The notes under the pieces are model-generated. The model was not told where the DNA came from, did not search any database, and was given only the letters and a program-made list of their open reading frames with translations. Shown here in pieces: positions 32,276 to 44,220 of a stretch of 64,000 nucleotides of DNA (its first letter is position 1; every line of letters begins with the position of its first letter). A program made the translations under genes and the position numbers. Source of the stretch: Bathymodiolus brooksi (Eukaryota > Mollusca > Bivalvia > Mytilida > Modiolidae); contig OY804585.1 of the NCBI GenBank assembly GCA_963680875.1, forward strand, positions 47,041,414-47,105,413. The letters run 5' to 3'.

Positions 32276-33514
32276 TCATCGTATTGTTTTCTAGCTTCTG
32301 AACTGTCGATCGAGAAAAAAATAAAATATTCTAAACAGGCAGCATATAGCCAGTCAATGGGGTTTGCAATTAATATTTCGCATGCACAATAGCGACCCCA
32401 CACCACAAGGTGTGGAAAATAGAAATATTCTGCTGTCGTTTAAATGCGTATTAACTGCATTGCATGTAAACTGTATGATTCTGTTTGATAAAGTTCTTCA
32501 ACTAGAACAGGAAAAAAATGTACACTTGAGTGAAATATATTAATAGTGTTGTAATAACAGATCGTGAACGTGATGTATAAGTATGAAAGAATTTCAAGGT
32601 ATATTTTAAATGAGGTTGAAACAGGTCGCCATTTGATATCAATACGGTTGTATTTCATTTTGACGATTTTAATTACGAAAGACGATCACAACCATATTTT
32701 TATTTTAACAATTGCAACTCAGCTGGTTTTTTTTTCATAACCTTTAGGTGTCAAACCACTAATTCACCAATCAGAGCTTGGAACATATACGAAAGTAGTC
32801 CCTTTTCAAGAAAAAAGTTACTTTCACTTTGTAGTATTGTGAAAACTACTGAATGGAATGGACTAATTAAAATTGATAATTGAAGTTAAATAAATAGGGA
32901 TTATCTTGAGCCCAAATTTGATGGATTTAGTTGTATTTTAATACCTCTATGGAGGATTTGATGCATGACCTATAAATACTGAATTTCTTGGGGATGACCG
33001 AGCTATTTTTAGAGTAGGTGTTTTCCGTAGCATGGCATTTCACTGCAAGATTTTAAACATATCCTGATATTTTGACAGAATGTAGAGGAATCATGTACGT
33101 TTCAGAAAATATATGGTCTTGGAAAGGTTAAACTTGAGATAAAATGACCAGGTAGGCTCGAAAAAACACAAATTTAGTAGAAAACCTTAAAGAAATTAAT
33201 TAGTGGTTTTACACCTATAGCAAAATGAAAAAATATATATCACATTGTCGGAACAGTTCCAGCATTCAATAGAAAAATCGTAGAAATATGTAAATTCGCT
33301 ATCCCTGTTAAGTTTTTCCTCATAATCTTCATATAATTTTGTGATTTAAAATAAGACAACTACAGTCAGACCATACAACAGGTGTCAAATTTTGTGATGT
33401 AATCTGTTAATTGGCAGATCATAAACATCGATGATATTTTTAACAAGAGAAAGGCAGCTTTAGTATAAGTTTTAAAAAACTTACGAAAAAGGCACAAGGG
33501 TGTTTTGGATATGG
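32276..33514. other. No gene seen
   Basis: AT-rich, without supported coding segments on either strand. Confidence 0.4.
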
Positions 33515-33585
33515 TACTAGGGGCAGAAGGGCGCGACCAAGGGCATCAAGGGCGTGGTGCCCTTCTAAAATACCGTGGGGAGTGG
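33515..33585. repeat. AGGGC-rich repeat, right piece
   Basis: GGGGCAGAAGGGCGCGACC, AAGGGCATCAAGGGCGTGG and TGCCCTTCTAAAATACC. It is related to 31083-31215. Confidence 0.5.
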
Positions 33586-34017
33586 TCTGATCAACTTTAT
33601 AAAGGTTGATAAGCATTGTTCAGTTTCTATAATAATTGTTTGTGTTATCTCCCTTTTAACAAAAAATAATGTTTTTTTTCCATTAAGTTGCTCACCAATT
33701 GATGATTTACAGTATTACTGTTAGAAACTAGATATTTATCATAATAACAAAGATACATAATCATATATCTTGACAAACCTTAAATGTATTTTCTTGTAAT
33801 ATGAATATTTACTTTGGAATTATTCCATTTTACTCAATGGCTTCCTGTGAATATTGTCCAGTATAAAGTTGGATTTGGTCATTAGGTTGTTACTAAAAAT
33901 AGAACATTGTGGTCCCCTGTACAGAGGTATTGCCAAGTTTGTTGATATAGACAAAACCATCATTAGATTGCTTGTTTCATTATTTTGTTACTACTATGTT
34001 GTACCCAGTTTTCAAGA
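33586..34017. other. No gene seen
   Basis: AT-rich. A 60-codon frame at 33854 is not supported by any signal. Confidence 0.4.
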
Positions 34018-34019
34018 TA

Positions 34020-34200
34020 CAGTAAAACCTGTCTAATGTAACCTTCCAAGGGAGCAGTGATATTATGGTCACATAAGACAGATGGTCGCTTAATACAGGT
34101 GCAACTGATATAATATGCACTGTGAAGGGAAATAATAATTAAGGTCACATAATACAAGTTATTGCTTAAAAGAGGTGGTCACTAAAACAGGTTTGACTGT
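34020..34200. mobile_element. Mariner-like MITE
   Basis: The ends are CAGTAAAACCTGTCT and AACAGGTTTGACTG, flanked by TA on both sides (34018-34019 and 34201-34202). The length of 181 bp, the CAGT termini and the TA target fit Tc1/mariner-type MITEs. Internal GGTCAC words match the copy at 15895. Confidence 0.8.
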
Positions 34201-34336
34201 ATATGTATTTATTGATTTCTTTTTGATCATGATAACATTTTATTGATGTTATATTGTAATAGACATATTTTTTAGGTCTCTTGGTTCTTCTCTCTTATTT
34301 TTGCTTAAGATTTTTGTAATTTTCTCTTTACATTTA

Positions 34337-35542
34337 CAGTCAAACCTGCCTATGTGGTCACCTTTATTAAGCAGTCACCTGTATTAAAAGGTCACCTTTT
34401 TTCTTTTCCTGTCATAGAAAATTACATATGAATTGAACCTCTGGCTCTTTAAAAAAGACCACTTTTCCTTTGTCTCAAAGGTGACCTCTTAATACATGTG
34501 TTACTCTATTTATCACTTTTTAAACTGATTGGTCCATTAACAGTCCTCAAAATGAAAATTTGAATTTATTGATCTGAATCAAATTTTTAATTTATTTTAT
34601 ATATATATCTAAATAAAAACTGATAAATTTACTGGTTCGAACAAAGTTTTACTGGTCTTGGGCCGGAGGACCGGTGCTCATCGTGAGGACTGAACAAAGT
34701 TTTACTGGTCTTGGGCCGGAGGACCGGTGCTCATCGTGAGGACTGAACAAAGTTTTACTGGTCTTGGGCCGGAGGACCGGTGCTCATCGTGAGGACTGTA
34801 TTAATAATTACTACACAGCCATCTGTGGAATCCCTACAGGGGTTTACCATTGTATATCTGGCTATATTTTATAGGTTCATTAATAAAATACTGTGAGTTT
34901 CACATTCTTTGTTTGATTTCATTGAGAGAAAAAAATTAAATGCAGCATTAATTAAACTAGACACACTAAACACTTCATCAAAATTTAACATTTTTATAGA
35001 CTTTTACTTACTAATGTAACAACTTGTAAGTATGTAAGTATTTGTTGAATATTTTTATCTATTATATCTGCATCTTTATACTATATGAAGTCAACAACAC
35101 CCCCATAATCTTATATCAAACAAGATATCGGGAAATATGATCATTAAATATGATGTGGTAATATGTATTAAAGGGGGGACTTGTAGAGTGTGATGTATCA
35201 GCTGTTCTAGGGATCATCCAGTCTGTGAACTTTGTCTAAAAGTAGGTAAAGATCCAAGTCACTTAAATAAAAGAAGGAAGAGTAGGGTAAAATGAGATAT
35301 GGATATGTTGATCTACTCAGTTGTAGATCTAGGATTCAGATGAAACTAAAATCATTTACTACTATATACTCTATGTGTATTTAAGGACCACTCAAGTGAA
35401 CCTGAAAATATGGCCTTCATGAGCAGTTACCATTTATATACAAGTTAAAATTATATGTAGTATTCATTGATGGGAAAAGTAAGACTGCCCTTTATAGATA
35501 GTGATTTGTTATATAGAGGTGTGCTTAAGGCAGGTTTGACTG
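34337..35542. mobile_element. Mariner-like element of 1.2 kb with perfect 15-bp ends
   Basis: The left CAGTCAAACCTGCCT and right AGGCAGGTTTGACTG are exact inverses, flanked by TA (34335-34336 and 35543-35544). The interior is non-coding. The CAGTCCTC element at 34541 lies within it. Confidence 0.7.
34541..34798. mobile_element. CAGTCCTC-ended MITE with internal 53-bp triplication
   Basis: Ends are CAGTCCTCAAAATG and ATCGTGAGGACTG. From 34640 three identical 53-bp copies (GAACAAAGTTTTACTGG, TCTTGGGCCGGAGGACC, GGTGCTCATCGTGAGGACT) run to the right end. A copy with one such unit lies inverted at 39326-39462. Confidence 0.75.
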
Positions 35543-35905
35543 TATTTACATATGTAATAGAAATTGATTATCAAACATGGTTCTCATTTATATTTACATT
35601 TTACTGCATATTTATTAACATTGTTCCCTGTCTGATAAGAAATAATATACAGTTTTATATTCAATAAGACAGTGGCCAATAAGAGGACTGATACAATGAA
35701 ATTGGCATAGATATTCTGCTATTAATCATGGAAGCCAATGCTAATAATATTGTAATTGTCTGTCTGCCTTCTTGCCTGTTTGTCTGTTTGTCCGTCCATC
35801 GGTCCATCTGTCGTCTTTTTTTATGTACAGTCACATTTTTGTCTTATTCTAATAGACCAACTTTTAGAGTTAGCCATGAATTGATTTATCCGAGGTACAT
35901 TATAC
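34801..35905. other. No gene seen
   Basis: Interior and right flank of the mariner-like element. Includes a GTCTGTCTGCC-type low-complexity tract at 35755-35820. Confidence 0.4.
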
Positions 35906-36042
35906 AATTAATGACTTTTAATGAGGTGGATACTAGGATTTACTAACCCAAGAATATTATATTTACCAGGCCAGCGGCCGAGGTAAATATGTTATTCTTG
36001 GGTTGATAAATCCTGGTATCCATCGAATTGAAAGTCATCAAT
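35906..36042. repeat. Long hairpin with GC-rich loop (1)
   Basis: Arms of about 60 bp, 35906-35967 and 35983-36042, match with a few mismatches (ACCCAAGAATATTATATTT / AAATATGTTATTCTTGGGT). The loop contains GGCCAGCGGCCGAGG. A region with repeated TGACGTAA / GTGAATATAACAT words follows to 36230. Confidence 0.85.
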
Positions 36043-36300
36043 TGTTTTATTATATGACAAATTTTATATGTTTCTTTCACCCTTAAAATAAGATTTCATC
36101 ACAACGTTTGTTTTGGTTGAGATTGGTGAAAGACGTTAGATTGTTATATTCACTGCACGTTACGTCACACGAGGTGAATAAATGTTATATTCACTGCGCC
36201 TTACGTCACGCGAGGTGAATATAATGTTTTATCAAAGATCGTTGCTAGGGACGTCAGCCAATCAGAAAAGACATTATCTGAAGTCATATAATAATATACT
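36043..36300. repeat. Flank with duplicated CpG-containing words
   Basis: TTATATTCACTGCACGTTAC and TTATATTCACTGCGCCTTAC occur side by side, each followed by GTCACRCGAGGTGAATA. Probably part of the same mobile repeat as the hairpin at 35906; AGTCATATAATAATA at 36284 resembles the outer left arm inverted. Confidence 0.6.
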
Positions 36301-36670
36301 TTATTGAATGCAAAAGTGACAATGAGTGTAACTGTTGAAGGATATTCATGTTTTCATAATATTGAGTTGATATTTAAAAAAAACCACTTTTACCTGAGAA
36401 ATGACATACTAGTATATGATTTAATGACTCCTAAAAATACTGGCAATTAGTGACACACCATGGTAGGATGGAAGAGTACTACTGGATTGCACAAACCTCA
36501 AATAAATTTAATTGTCAATTAAAACTTAATTGAGACTTATTGAGGTTTGTGCAGCCCAGTCCTGGTTAGTACCTCCCCTATCTATAGAAAGTGGCATGAA
36601 ACACCATAACCCTAACCCCTATCTATATAATGTTATTCTAGATATTATAATAAATTAAGACAGCAACGGT
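36301..36670. other. No gene; small inverted repeat and SINE tail
   Basis: GCACAAACCTCAATAA-like words at 36490 and 36535 face each other (a short foldback). A SINE tail with CATAACCCTAACCCC ends at 36622. Confidence 0.5.
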
Positions 36671-36671
36671 T

Positions 36672-36853
36672 CAAATTTGGTTAGGCAATATCCCCAGTCC
36701 TATATCGGAGGATTGTACAATGACTCAAAATCTAGTCTTTAATCCTATTTAAATTAGGTTAGGCAATATCCCCAGTCCCATATCGGAGGAAAATATTGTT
36801 TTAAAGAATATTGTACAATGACTCAAAATCTAGTCTTTAATCCTATTTAAATT
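36672..36853. repeat. Tandem duplication of about 95 bp
   Basis: GGTTAGGCAATATCCCCAGT and GTACAATGACTCAAAATC both occur twice in the same order. Confidence 0.85.
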
Positions 36854-37736
36854 TGATTAAAATAGCAAATTTTTTATTTACACTGTCATTAAAGAAAATA
36901 TTACTCTAAGAGTATTATACTTAAATGGTTTTAAGTGTTAATTACTGATCAATGACAAAGTGTATCTTAGATATATTATCTGATAAAATGATTTCGGTGT
37001 ATTTTTTTTATCCCACAATACATTTTAATGTAGTTACGTCATTACCACGTCATTTCCACGATCCATGCACTACTAATTTTATTTTCATGACTTACATGAT
37101 TTAGATTGTCAGCGACTTGAGGCAGATTGTAAGAAATTACCGAAATATTGTTGAACGTCACAGTGTTAAACACCAGTAACCCATGTTGAAATTAATATTG
37201 ATACAGTCTGATGAATGGCTCCTGTATTCATTTCATTTGTTATTTATTATTTCCAAACAAATTTGGTTAAAAATCATTTGCAAGGAAAGAGTTTATTTGT
37301 GTATGAATAGAGTGAGAAAAAAAAAATATATCACACTGCCAGAGCAGTTCTAAAATCTAATAAGAAAATCATAGAAACAGGCAAAATTGATACCTCCTAC
37401 ACACATATGTATGACTACTCAATCTCCTGGATTAACAGTACAGGCAAATTCAATACAAGATGGCAGGGTTAAGGTAGTTTTTTGGGCCCAAACATCCCAT
37501 CTTAATGAAATGATGTGGTCATGCAAAATGAAATGCCAACCCTCACATAAAACTGAGTGAGTATTGTTGTTGTAAAGATTGCCAGTAATTTTACTGTTAC
37601 AGGTAAGCCTTGATTGCCTTACACCGAAAAACATTAACAATTGGGCCACACAGGCCCACTTCCAGATAAATGTTGAATTACCTTGAAATATTTAAACTTA
37701 CAAAAATATTTTGTTATGCTTCACTTTTTAAAGTAA
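36854..37736. other. No gene seen
   Basis: A SINE tail remnant lies at 37110-37182 (AAATATTGTTGAACG...GTTAAACACC). Short frames on either strand lack support. Confidence 0.4.
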
Positions 37737-38720
37737 AAAATGTAAACCTCCCCCTTCCCACCCTTTTTCAGACAATCTGGATCTACCTTCCTCTGACTTA
37801 TCCTGGTCTGTTATATGTTATACACTGTATACAAGAAGGTGAACATGACATAAAACTAGACAGAGAACGTCACTTATAAAACAGTTCTAACAAGGACTAT
37901 CAAATGTAAACCTCCCCCTTCCCACCCTTTTTCAGACAGTCTGGATCTACCTTCCTCTGACTTATCCTGGTCTGTTATATGTTATACACTGTATACAAGA
38001 AGGTGAACATGACATAAAACTAGACAGAGAACGTCACTTATAAAACAGTTCTAACAAGGACTATCAAATGTAAACCTCCCCCTTCCCACCCTTTTTCAGA
38101 CAGTCTGGATCTACCTTCCTCTGACTTATCCTGGTCTGTTATATGTTATACACTGTATACAAGAAGGTGAACATGACATAAAACTAGACAGAGAACGTCA
38201 CTTATAAAACAGTTCTAACAAGGACTATCAAATGTAAACCTCCCCCTTCCCACCCTTTTTCAGACAGTCTGGATCTACCTTCCTCTGACTTATCCTGGTC
38301 TGTTATATGTTATACACTGTATACAAGAAGGTGAACATGACATAAAACTAGACAGAGAACGTCACTTATAAAACAGTTCTAACAAGGACTATCAAATGTA
38401 AACCTCCCCCTTCCCACCCTTTTTCAGACAGTCTGGATCTACCTTCCTCTGACTTATCCTGGTCTGTTATATGTTATACACTGTATACAAGAAGGTGAAC
38501 ATGACATAAAACTAGACAGAGAACGTCACTTATAAAACAGTTCTAACAAGGACTATCAAATGTAAACCTCCCCCTTCCCACCCTTTTTCAGACAGTCTGG
38601 ATCTACCTTCCTCTGACTTATCCTGGTCTGTTATATGTTATACACTGTATACAAGAAGGTGAACATGACATAAAACTAGACAGAGAACGTCACTTATAAA
38701 ACAGTTCTAACAAGGACTAT
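37737..38720 (+). repeat. 164-bp tandem array, six near-identical units
   Basis: Units start at 37741, 37905, 38069, 38233, 38397 and 38561. By eye, copies 2-6 are identical through almost all of their length; copy 1 has CAGACAATCTGG instead of CAGACAGTCTGG. Each unit contains a textbook 3' splice region: TTCTAAC, then CTCCCCCTTCCCACCCTTT ending TTCAG. About 67 nt later comes a donor-like AAG|GTGAAC. The 67-nt segment is open in one frame (TVWIYLPLTYPGLLYVIHC). Recent amplification is clear; exon function is speculative. Confidence 0.92.
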
Positions 38721-39325
38721 AAATGACAACTGTGATATTTAATAAAGAAGATACATAGAAGACTTGGTATTATCCTGGATATGATCTACTGTGTATAAAA
38801 TCTTATGTTGTTTGATTGAAGCTGACCACCTGTAAATAAATTATATTTATCTCCCAACATGACAGTGATGATACTAAGCTATCTTAAATACAGACAAATT
38901 TAGTATTAGTTACAGACAGTAGTGAGGGGATGAGGTCCAGGGAAGGAGTGAAGGGGTGGGATGAGGTCCAGGGAAGGAATGAGAGGATGGGATGAGGTCC
39001 AGGGAAGGAGTGAGGGGGTGGGATGAGGTCCAGGGAAGGTGGTGAGGTGTATATGAGATTTATGGAGGGTTTTTGGTGTTTTAATGCCACTTTCAGCAAT
39101 TTTTTAGCTATATCATGGAGGGTTTAAATAGGTTCCTGGAGTAATGCCCTGTTTGAGGGGTTTTAAAATTTGTGATTCAAGAACATATTTGATGTGCATA
39201 ATTGTTTCTCACCTTGAGTTAATTGATTGAATGATTATTTATTCTACAGAAAATAGTTTTCTTTTATTCTGAATTTGTAGATATTTTATAATATTTTTGT
39301 CTTTCTATCTTTTCTATTTAAACAG
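38721..39325. other. No gene; short minisatellite and SINE tail
   Basis: A 31-bp minisatellite (GGGATGAGGTCCAGGGAAGG) of about four copies runs 38924-39045. A minus-strand SINE tail (TAATGCCACTTTCAGC) lies at 39070-39120. Confidence 0.7.
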
Positions 39326-39462
39326 TCTTCACGATGAGCACCGGTCCCCCGGTCCACGATTTATAGTAAATTTTCAGTTTTTAATGTAGATATATATATA
39401 TATTAAAGAAATTCAAGAATTTGATTTGGACCAGTAAATTCAAATTTTCATTTCGAGTACTG
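39326..39462 (-). mobile_element. CAGTCTTC-ended MITE, minus copy
   Basis: Reverse complement of the 34541 family: CAGTCTTCACGATGAGCACC at the left, GTACTG at the right, with TTTAAA-containing flanks. It has only one 53-bp-type unit. Confidence 0.65.
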
Positions 39463-39580
39463 TTTAAATATCAGAAAAGTTTGAATTTAATTGACAAAAA
39501 AAACAGGCAAATTAATGAGTAAATTTGTTATCAATTCTAACCTCCCATTACACCTCATAATTTTTACTTCTCTTCTTTTT

Positions 39581-41443
39581 AGCTCACATGGTCGTCTGTC
39601 GTCCGTCGTCCGTCCGTCAACATTTCACATTTTAATCTTCTCCTCAGAAACCACTGGACCAACTGCAACCAAACTTTGGTGGAATGGTCCTTGGATGGCC
39701 CCCTTTCAAAATTGTGTCCGGTGATCCTGACTTCCAACCAAGATGGCCACCAAGCTAAAAATAGAAAAAAGGGGATGAGCTTTTTAGCATATATTACAGG
39801 ATTTTTTATGAACTTTGAACTTTTGCCGATTTTGACCAATTATGCAAATTAGAAAAAAGGGGGGATGAAATTAAAAAAAAATCTTCTCCTCGGAAACTAC
39901 TGAGCCAATATCAACCAAATTTTGATGAAATGATTCTTGGATGGCCCCCTTCCAAAATTGTGTCCGTTGATCCCGACTTCCAACCAAGATGGCCGCCAAG
40001 CTCAAAATAGAAAAAAGGGGGATGAAATTTTAATTGTCCATTGCTGCTTTAGTGTAAGTCAAAATGAGCTCAAATTTTAACTGCAGCTACATGGCAAGGA
40101 ATAGTTTAACATATCTTCCGGGTTTTTCTGTGAAATTTTTCTTTCAGCTGATATATACCGATTATGCAAATTAGGCATATTTTGATAAAGGATCACATTT
40201 AAATCTTCTCCTCTGAAACCGCTGAACCAAATTAAACCAAACCTGGCAGTGATGGTCCCTGAGTGGGTCCCTTTCAAAATTGTGTCCAACAGCCCCGCCC
40301 TCCATTCAAGATGGCTGCTGTTATTAAAAATAGAAATTTCTTCAAATGGCCAAAACGGCTCTATTTTAAGCCAGAATGTGCCCAAATTTGAACTGTATAA
40401 GCATAATGATGAGCTTTTCAGCATGTATGACAGGATTTTTTATGAACTTTGAACTTTTGCCGATTTTGACCAATTATGCAAATTAGAAAAAAGGGGGGAT
40501 GAAATTAAAAAAAAATCTTCTCCTCTGAAACTACTGAGCCAATCTCAACCAAACTTTGCTGAAATGATTCTTGGATGGCCCCCTTCCAAAATTGTGTCCG
40601 GTGATCCCGACTTCCAACCAAGATGGCCGCCAAGCTCAAAATAGAAAAAGGGGGGATGAAATTTTAATTGTCCATTGCTGCTTTAGTGTAAGTCAAAAAG
40701 AGCTCAAATTTTAACTGCAGCTACATGGCAAGAAGTAGTTTAGCATATATTCCGGGTTTCTTTCAGCTGATATATACCGATTATGCAAATTAAGCATATT
40801 TTGATAAAAGATCGCATTTAAATCTTCTCCTCTGAAACCGCTGAACCAAATTAAACCAAACCTGGCAGAGATGGTCCCTGGATGGTTCCCTTTCAAAATT
40901 GTGTCCGACAGCCCCGCCCTCCATTTAAGATGGCTGCTGTTACTAAAAATAGAAATTTCTTCAATTGTCCATTGCTGCTTTAGTATAAGTCAAAATGAGC
41001 TCAAATTTGAACTGCAGCTACATGGCAAGGAGTAGTTTAGCATATGTTCGGGTTTTTTTTTTGAAATTTTTCTTTCAGCCGATTTATACCGATTATGCAA
41101 ATTAGGCATATTTTGATAAAAGATCACATTTAAATCTTCTCCTCTGAAACCGCTGAACCAAATTTGTGTCTGGTGGTCCTGCCCTCTGACCAAGATGGCT
41201 GCACAGCTGTACTTAGTTTAACATAGGACCCTATGGGAAATTCACATAAAAACCATCTTGTCTGGAACCAGTAGCTCAATTAAAACCAAACTTTGATGGA
41301 ATAGTCATTGGATGGTCCTCTTCCAAAATGGTGTCCGGCAGTTGCGCTCTCTCGCCAAGATGGCTGCCACAGTGCAGTTGCGTTGTTATTGAAAGCAGCT
41401 TTGATCCAGGTGAGCGATTACAGGCTCCTGGGAGCCTCTGGTT
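39581..41443 (+). mobile_element. Hairpin-headed composite element (AGCTCAC type)
   Basis: The start AGCTCACATGGTCGTCTGTC follows CTTTTT, then a GTCCGTCGTCCGTCC tract. Units mix two kinds: one with AACCAAACTTTGGTGG and AGATGGCCGCCAAGC, and the 312-bp kind also seen at 17825. The end is CCAGGTGAGCGATTACAGG with the hairpin AGGCTCCTGGGAGCCT and CTGGTT. The head hairpin is eroded. Short open frames in it are repeats. Confidence 0.85.
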
Positions 41444-41580
41444 ATACCAAAGCAAGGTTCTAAAAAGAGAGAACAATAAATATGTCATCAACACCTGCAG
41501 AAATAAACAGGTTATGTCTTACTCACCCTTTTCTATAAAAATCATATTTGAAAAAATTTCTGTTTCACATTTGTTGTTAG

Positions 41581-41647
41581 GAACTTTTAACTATGGTGGA
41601 TTTCTGTGTAGATTTAACTCCCCTGCACTTCTTAAGAATCTAATTTG
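41581..41647 (+). CDS. Candidate 67-nt internal exon
   Basis: A good acceptor (TTTCACATTTGTTGTTAG) and a good donor (TTTG|GTAAGTCT) bracket 67 nt. Only the frame entered in phase 1 is open: TFNYGGFLCRFNSPALLKN and so on, ending in phase 2. The 29912 exon ends in phase 1, so it could join here, but no downstream exon with a matching phase was found. It could be a cryptic or poison exon. Confidence 0.25.
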
Positions 41648-42035
41648 GTAAGTCTGACCAATGTTGTCCAGGTCTAACAATATGTAAATTACATTTTTAT
41701 ATAAGTTAATTGTCTCTTGTTTCAAATCATAGGAGATTTAAAGCTTTTTATCCTGCAATCAGTACATTTGCTGTACAAATATGCTATGCGAATAAATTTT
41801 TGCTTTATTCGTACTAGATGAATAAACTTTTCAGCCTACGAATAAACTTTCCTGGTACCCCGTAGCTATGTACAGCGGAGGGCGCAGACAAGTATGAAAC
41901 TGGTACTAATGTAATGCGGACCACGAAGAAGACACCCTTGACAACATTTATGAATGGCGAGGAATGACGCTTCTTTCTGTCCTTTTTGTTTAAATGTGAC
42001 AAGTTTTCCGACTTTTTTGACATTGCAGGATAAAC
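41648..42035. other. No gene seen
   Basis: Contains the inverted word CGAATAAATTTTTGCTTTATTCG at 41789 and short overlapping minus-strand frames without support. Confidence 0.4.
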
Positions 42036-42152
42036 ACAATATACGTACATTGTCGTTAAATATAAAATTCATTTGTACTCGCTGCGAAACAGGCCTGTTT
42101 CTAAAGCTCGTACAAATAAATTATATATTTACCGACAATGTACGTATATTGT
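42036..42152. repeat. Long hairpin (2)
   Basis: Arms of about 43 bp: ACAATATACGTACATTGTCG at 42036 faces CGACAATGTACGTATATTGT ending at 42152. The loop (about 42079-42109) contains GAAACAGGCCTGTTTC, itself a palindrome. Confidence 0.85.
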
Positions 42153-42304
42153 ATATATACTGAACCTATTTTAATTATAACATTTGGAGGGATATTTCGT
42201 TTTCTGTTATGGTAAAGTGTCATGGCTGCACATTTTCCAGTGAAGTTTACTCAAACAATGAGTAACCATTCATTTGATCATTGTCTTTTATCATATTTTG
42301 ACGT

Positions 42305-42640
42305 TCTGGTCAAACCAAAGACTATCGGTATATAACTGCTACATTTATTTGTTGCTCTTTCGCCAAGTACGTAAGAGTGGCTGGCCTCGGAATCAGGATA
42401 TAATGTTTTTAAAGTGGAGTGGCATATCTAGTCGTAAACTATTATTACAATGAGAAAATTCTTCTCAGCTTGTTGGATTAGTACATAGTGAACATCATCA
42501 TCATCTCATCTGAATGTAACTTGTTCTTGCTATGATATTGCTTATTTGGTGATAAACAACACTCACATATTACAATTTCCGCATAAAACCAATCTGCAAC
42601 GATATAAATATTGTTGAAAGTGGTGTTAAAACAATAACCC
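42305..42640 (+). repeat. SINE family 2, partial copy
   Basis: Matches the body of the SINE at 62094: TCAAACCAAAGACTAT, CGGAATCAGGATATAATG, ACATCATCATCATCTCATC, then the shared tail ATATTGTTGAAAGTGGTG. The tRNA-like head is missing. Confidence 0.75.
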
Positions 42641-43050
42641 TAACCACTCATAAGAATGATGTAAGATTTGTCTTTATCTCCAGTTGTTTGTAGGAGGGCT
42701 CATGTCTTATTTACATTATTTGTGATTGTTTGCTTATGGTGGTCCAAAGCATATTGTGTGGTGTTTTTGTTTTGTTTGTCTTCGTCTTCTGTACCCATTG
42801 TTGCCAGTTTCTCTAGATTGTCTAATTTTGATTGCCCCTTCAGTTTTTCTCTAACGTTTATTAAGGACTAATAAAATCTGAAATGGTAACTATATATAAT
42901 GACCAGGAAAATATGTAATGTTAAATAAGTCTGATCTTCATTTAATAAATATATTGTTGAAATCTTTTGAATATAATTAAAGCACTTTCTAATAGATACA
43001 ATTGTAGAGATTATTTAATTACAAATTCAATATATTAATTAAAAACACCA
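42641..43050. other. No gene seen
   Basis: AT-rich. A 67-codon hydrophobic frame at 42668 has no supporting signal. Confidence 0.4.
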
Positions 43051-43051
43051 C

Positions 43052-43228
43052 GTATGGTAGTTGTTCATAGCGAGATGTACAACATTATGTGTTAAAGTTT
43101 ATCAGTGACTTGTGACAGGTCAGTGGTTTTCTCCGGGTACTCCGGTTTCCTCCGCCAATAAAACTGACTGCCACGATATAGCTGAAATATTGTTGAAAGT
43201 GGCATTAAACACTATAACCCTAACCCTC
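43052..43228 (+). repeat. SINE, 5'-truncated
   Basis: Contains TATGTGTTAAAGTTTATCAG, the core TTCTCCGGGTACTCCGG, then CCACGATATAGCTGAAATAT and an AACCCTAACCCT end. Confidence 0.85.
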
Positions 43229-43468
43229 TAATAGACACAATAGTAATGGTAATTTAATTACATTTTCAAGCGATTTGGATGCAAGATAGTAAGCTCTTTT
43301 GCAGGAGTGGGTTTACATTCCAGTACCTCACCTCATGTGTTAAGATATCACCTAACTAGGGTCAGGGGTGTCACCTGTCAGTTCATTATATTTGTCCTTG
43401 ATGTACCCCTCATTATAAGTCTGGTATTCATGATATAGCTGAAGTAATACTGAAAGTGTTGATAATTA

Positions 43469-43610
43469 TAGATTAATGCATACCCTTTTCCATATCAGGA
43501 CTGTTATCATACCGAGAGACCGATAACGGCCAGAGGGCTTTAGCCCGAGGGTCGATATCGGGCGAGGAATGATAACAGTTCTGATATGGAAAAAGGCATG
43601 CATTAATCTA
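43469..43610. repeat. Long hairpin with GC-rich loop (3)
   Basis: Arms of 42 bp: TAGATTAATGCATACCC... from 43469 faces ...GGCATGCATTAATCTA to 43610, with three mismatches. The 58-nt loop is CpG-rich (CCGAGAGACCGATAACGG, TTTAGCCCGAGGGTCGA). A partial arm recurs at 44005-44045. Confidence 0.9.
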
Positions 43611-43638
43611 TTTATCACATATTTCACCATTGAATTAA

Positions 43639-43947
43639 CCCTTTGACTGCACTAGGGACATATATGTACCTTGTTGGTAGACTGCGCTAGGGACATATAT
43701 GTCCCTTGGGAAAGAAATTTACGTTTATTTTCTTTAAGAATAAGTTACGCAAATACGCTATAATTAGATTGCACAATTTGAAGTTAGATACAGATATGGC
43801 ACATATAGAACATCTTTAAGATTAAAAAGAAATTATAAGTAACGTCACATTGCTGTTAAAATGACGTCGCTCTGCTGAAAGAGCCATAACGTCGCGAATT
43901 ATACTGCACATGAAGTTACGATTTATACACGAAATGTTGCAGTCAAA
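43639..43947. mobile_element. piggyBac-type MITE with TTAA duplication
   Basis: Left CCCTTTGACTGCACTAGG and right TGTTGCAGTCAAA are inverse with a short gap. TTAA flanks both sides (43635-43638 and 43948-43951). Inside are two copies of ACTGCRCTAGGGACATATAT, one including the palindrome AGGGACATATATGTCCCT. Confidence 0.65.
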
Positions 43948-44004
43948 TTAAAAAGAACAAAGTTAACTTTTCACACACATCAAACTATGGCTGATTGATA
44001 TCGG

Positions 44005-44220
44005 TTGAGAGATGATAACAGTCCTGATATGGAAAAAGGCATGCATTGTTCTATTTATAAAGAGGCTTGATATCATGTTATTCTATTAATAAAGAGGCTT
44101 GATATCGTGTTATCAGATTTTTGCCCCGATATCTGCCCATGGGCTGATATCGCTGTGGCATTTCGGTGTTTACGTATGGGTAAAATTGATGTTATTACTT
44201 ATAAATATGTGATAAATACC
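44005..44220. repeat. Remnant of hairpin family 3 with a short duplication
   Basis: GATAACAGTCCTGATATGG and AAAAAGGCATGCATT repeat the right arm at 43569. AAAGAGGCTTGATATCRTG occurs twice at 44060-44105. ATATGTGATAAATA at 44205 faces TTTATCACATAT at 43611. Confidence 0.65.
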
